Source: Holophagales bacterium UBA5066
GTDB lineage: Bacteria > Acidobacteriota > Thermoanaerobaculia > UBA5066
Assembly: GCA_002414905.1 (NCBI GenBank)
Contig: DIAY01000184.1
Span: forward strand, 1 to 5,230
Direction: 5' to 3'
Length of the DNA: 5,230 nucleotides
Positions 5,204 to 5,230 of the stretch are shown one piece after another. The stretch's first letter is position 1, and every line of letters starts with the position of its first letter. The position numbers were made by a program, and so were the translations under genes. The notes under the pieces were generated by a model. The model was not told the DNA's origin. It saw only the letters and a list, made by a program, of their open reading frames with translations, and did no database searches.

Positions 5204-5230
5204 TGGCCCGCCGGTTCGCGGCTCCGCTTT
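5204..5230 (+). CDS. Possible start of a divergent gene (3' truncated by window)
   Basis: ATG at 5204 opens a frame reading MARRFAAPL to the window edge. Only nine residues are visible, so no family can be named; the Arg pair followed by small and hydrophobic residues could begin an export signal or a helix. No Shine-Dalgarno precedes it, but the extended -10 site at 5185-5193 is so close that a leaderless or near-leaderless mRNA starting at this ATG would be consistent. The true start could instead lie downstream of the window. Confidence 0.35.

Noticed and set aside
1..5230. CRISPR array, tRNA/rRNA gene, toxin-antitoxin pair or prophage module
   Set aside because: No regularly spaced direct repeats, tRNA-like cloverleaf or rRNA segments, and no genes of those classes were seen on reading both strands.

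Overview
This is a GC-rich (roughly 70% by eye), densely coding bacterial chromosome segment. Third codon positions are overwhelmingly G or C. The gene mix is a DinB-fold protein, a crotonase, a Tll0287-like c-type heme protein and the DEAH helicase HrpB. It suggests a Gram-negative, respiring, high-GC lineage such as Acidobacteriota or Myxococcota. That placement is an inference from composition and gene content and is weak.

Layout. Positions 1-201 (+) hold the C-terminal end of an unrecognised charged, helical protein. Positions 202-328 are intergenic, with two near-identical small hairpins and an extended -10 promoter-like site. Positions 329-829 (+) encode a DinB-family protein and 840-1616 (+) an enoyl-CoA hydratase/isomerase. 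The two are 10 bases apart, each has a Shine-Dalgarno sequence, and they very likely form one operon. Positions 1616-1670 hold an AT-rich, repeat-like island abutting the hydratase stop codon, followed by a GC-rich hairpin. Positions 1702-1842 (+) are an open, start-less frame that reads like the hydrophobic C-terminus of a lost membrane protein. On the minus strand, 5146-2483 encodes HrpB helicase and 2454-1888 encodes a secreted Tll0287-like (DUF3365) c-type cytochrome. These are 28 bases apart and probably cotranscribed. At the right edge a divergent plus-strand gene may start at 5204, just behind a TGCTAGAAT site, possibly as a leaderless transcript.

The two plus-strand genes converge on the helicase-cytochrome pair, and 1616-1888 is the convergent junction. 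That junction is the only part that looks like genomic debris or mobile-repeat material. The genes do not form an obvious single pathway. The hydratase belongs to acyl-CoA metabolism, the heme protein acts outside the cytoplasm, and HrpB is a predicted nucleic-acid helicase. I see no convincing new defence or biosynthetic system here. The most worthwhile oddities are the repeat island, the start-less membrane-protein remnant, the likely Cys-ligated heme protein, and the TGCTAGA(A/C)T promoter motif found at both plus-strand transcription units.
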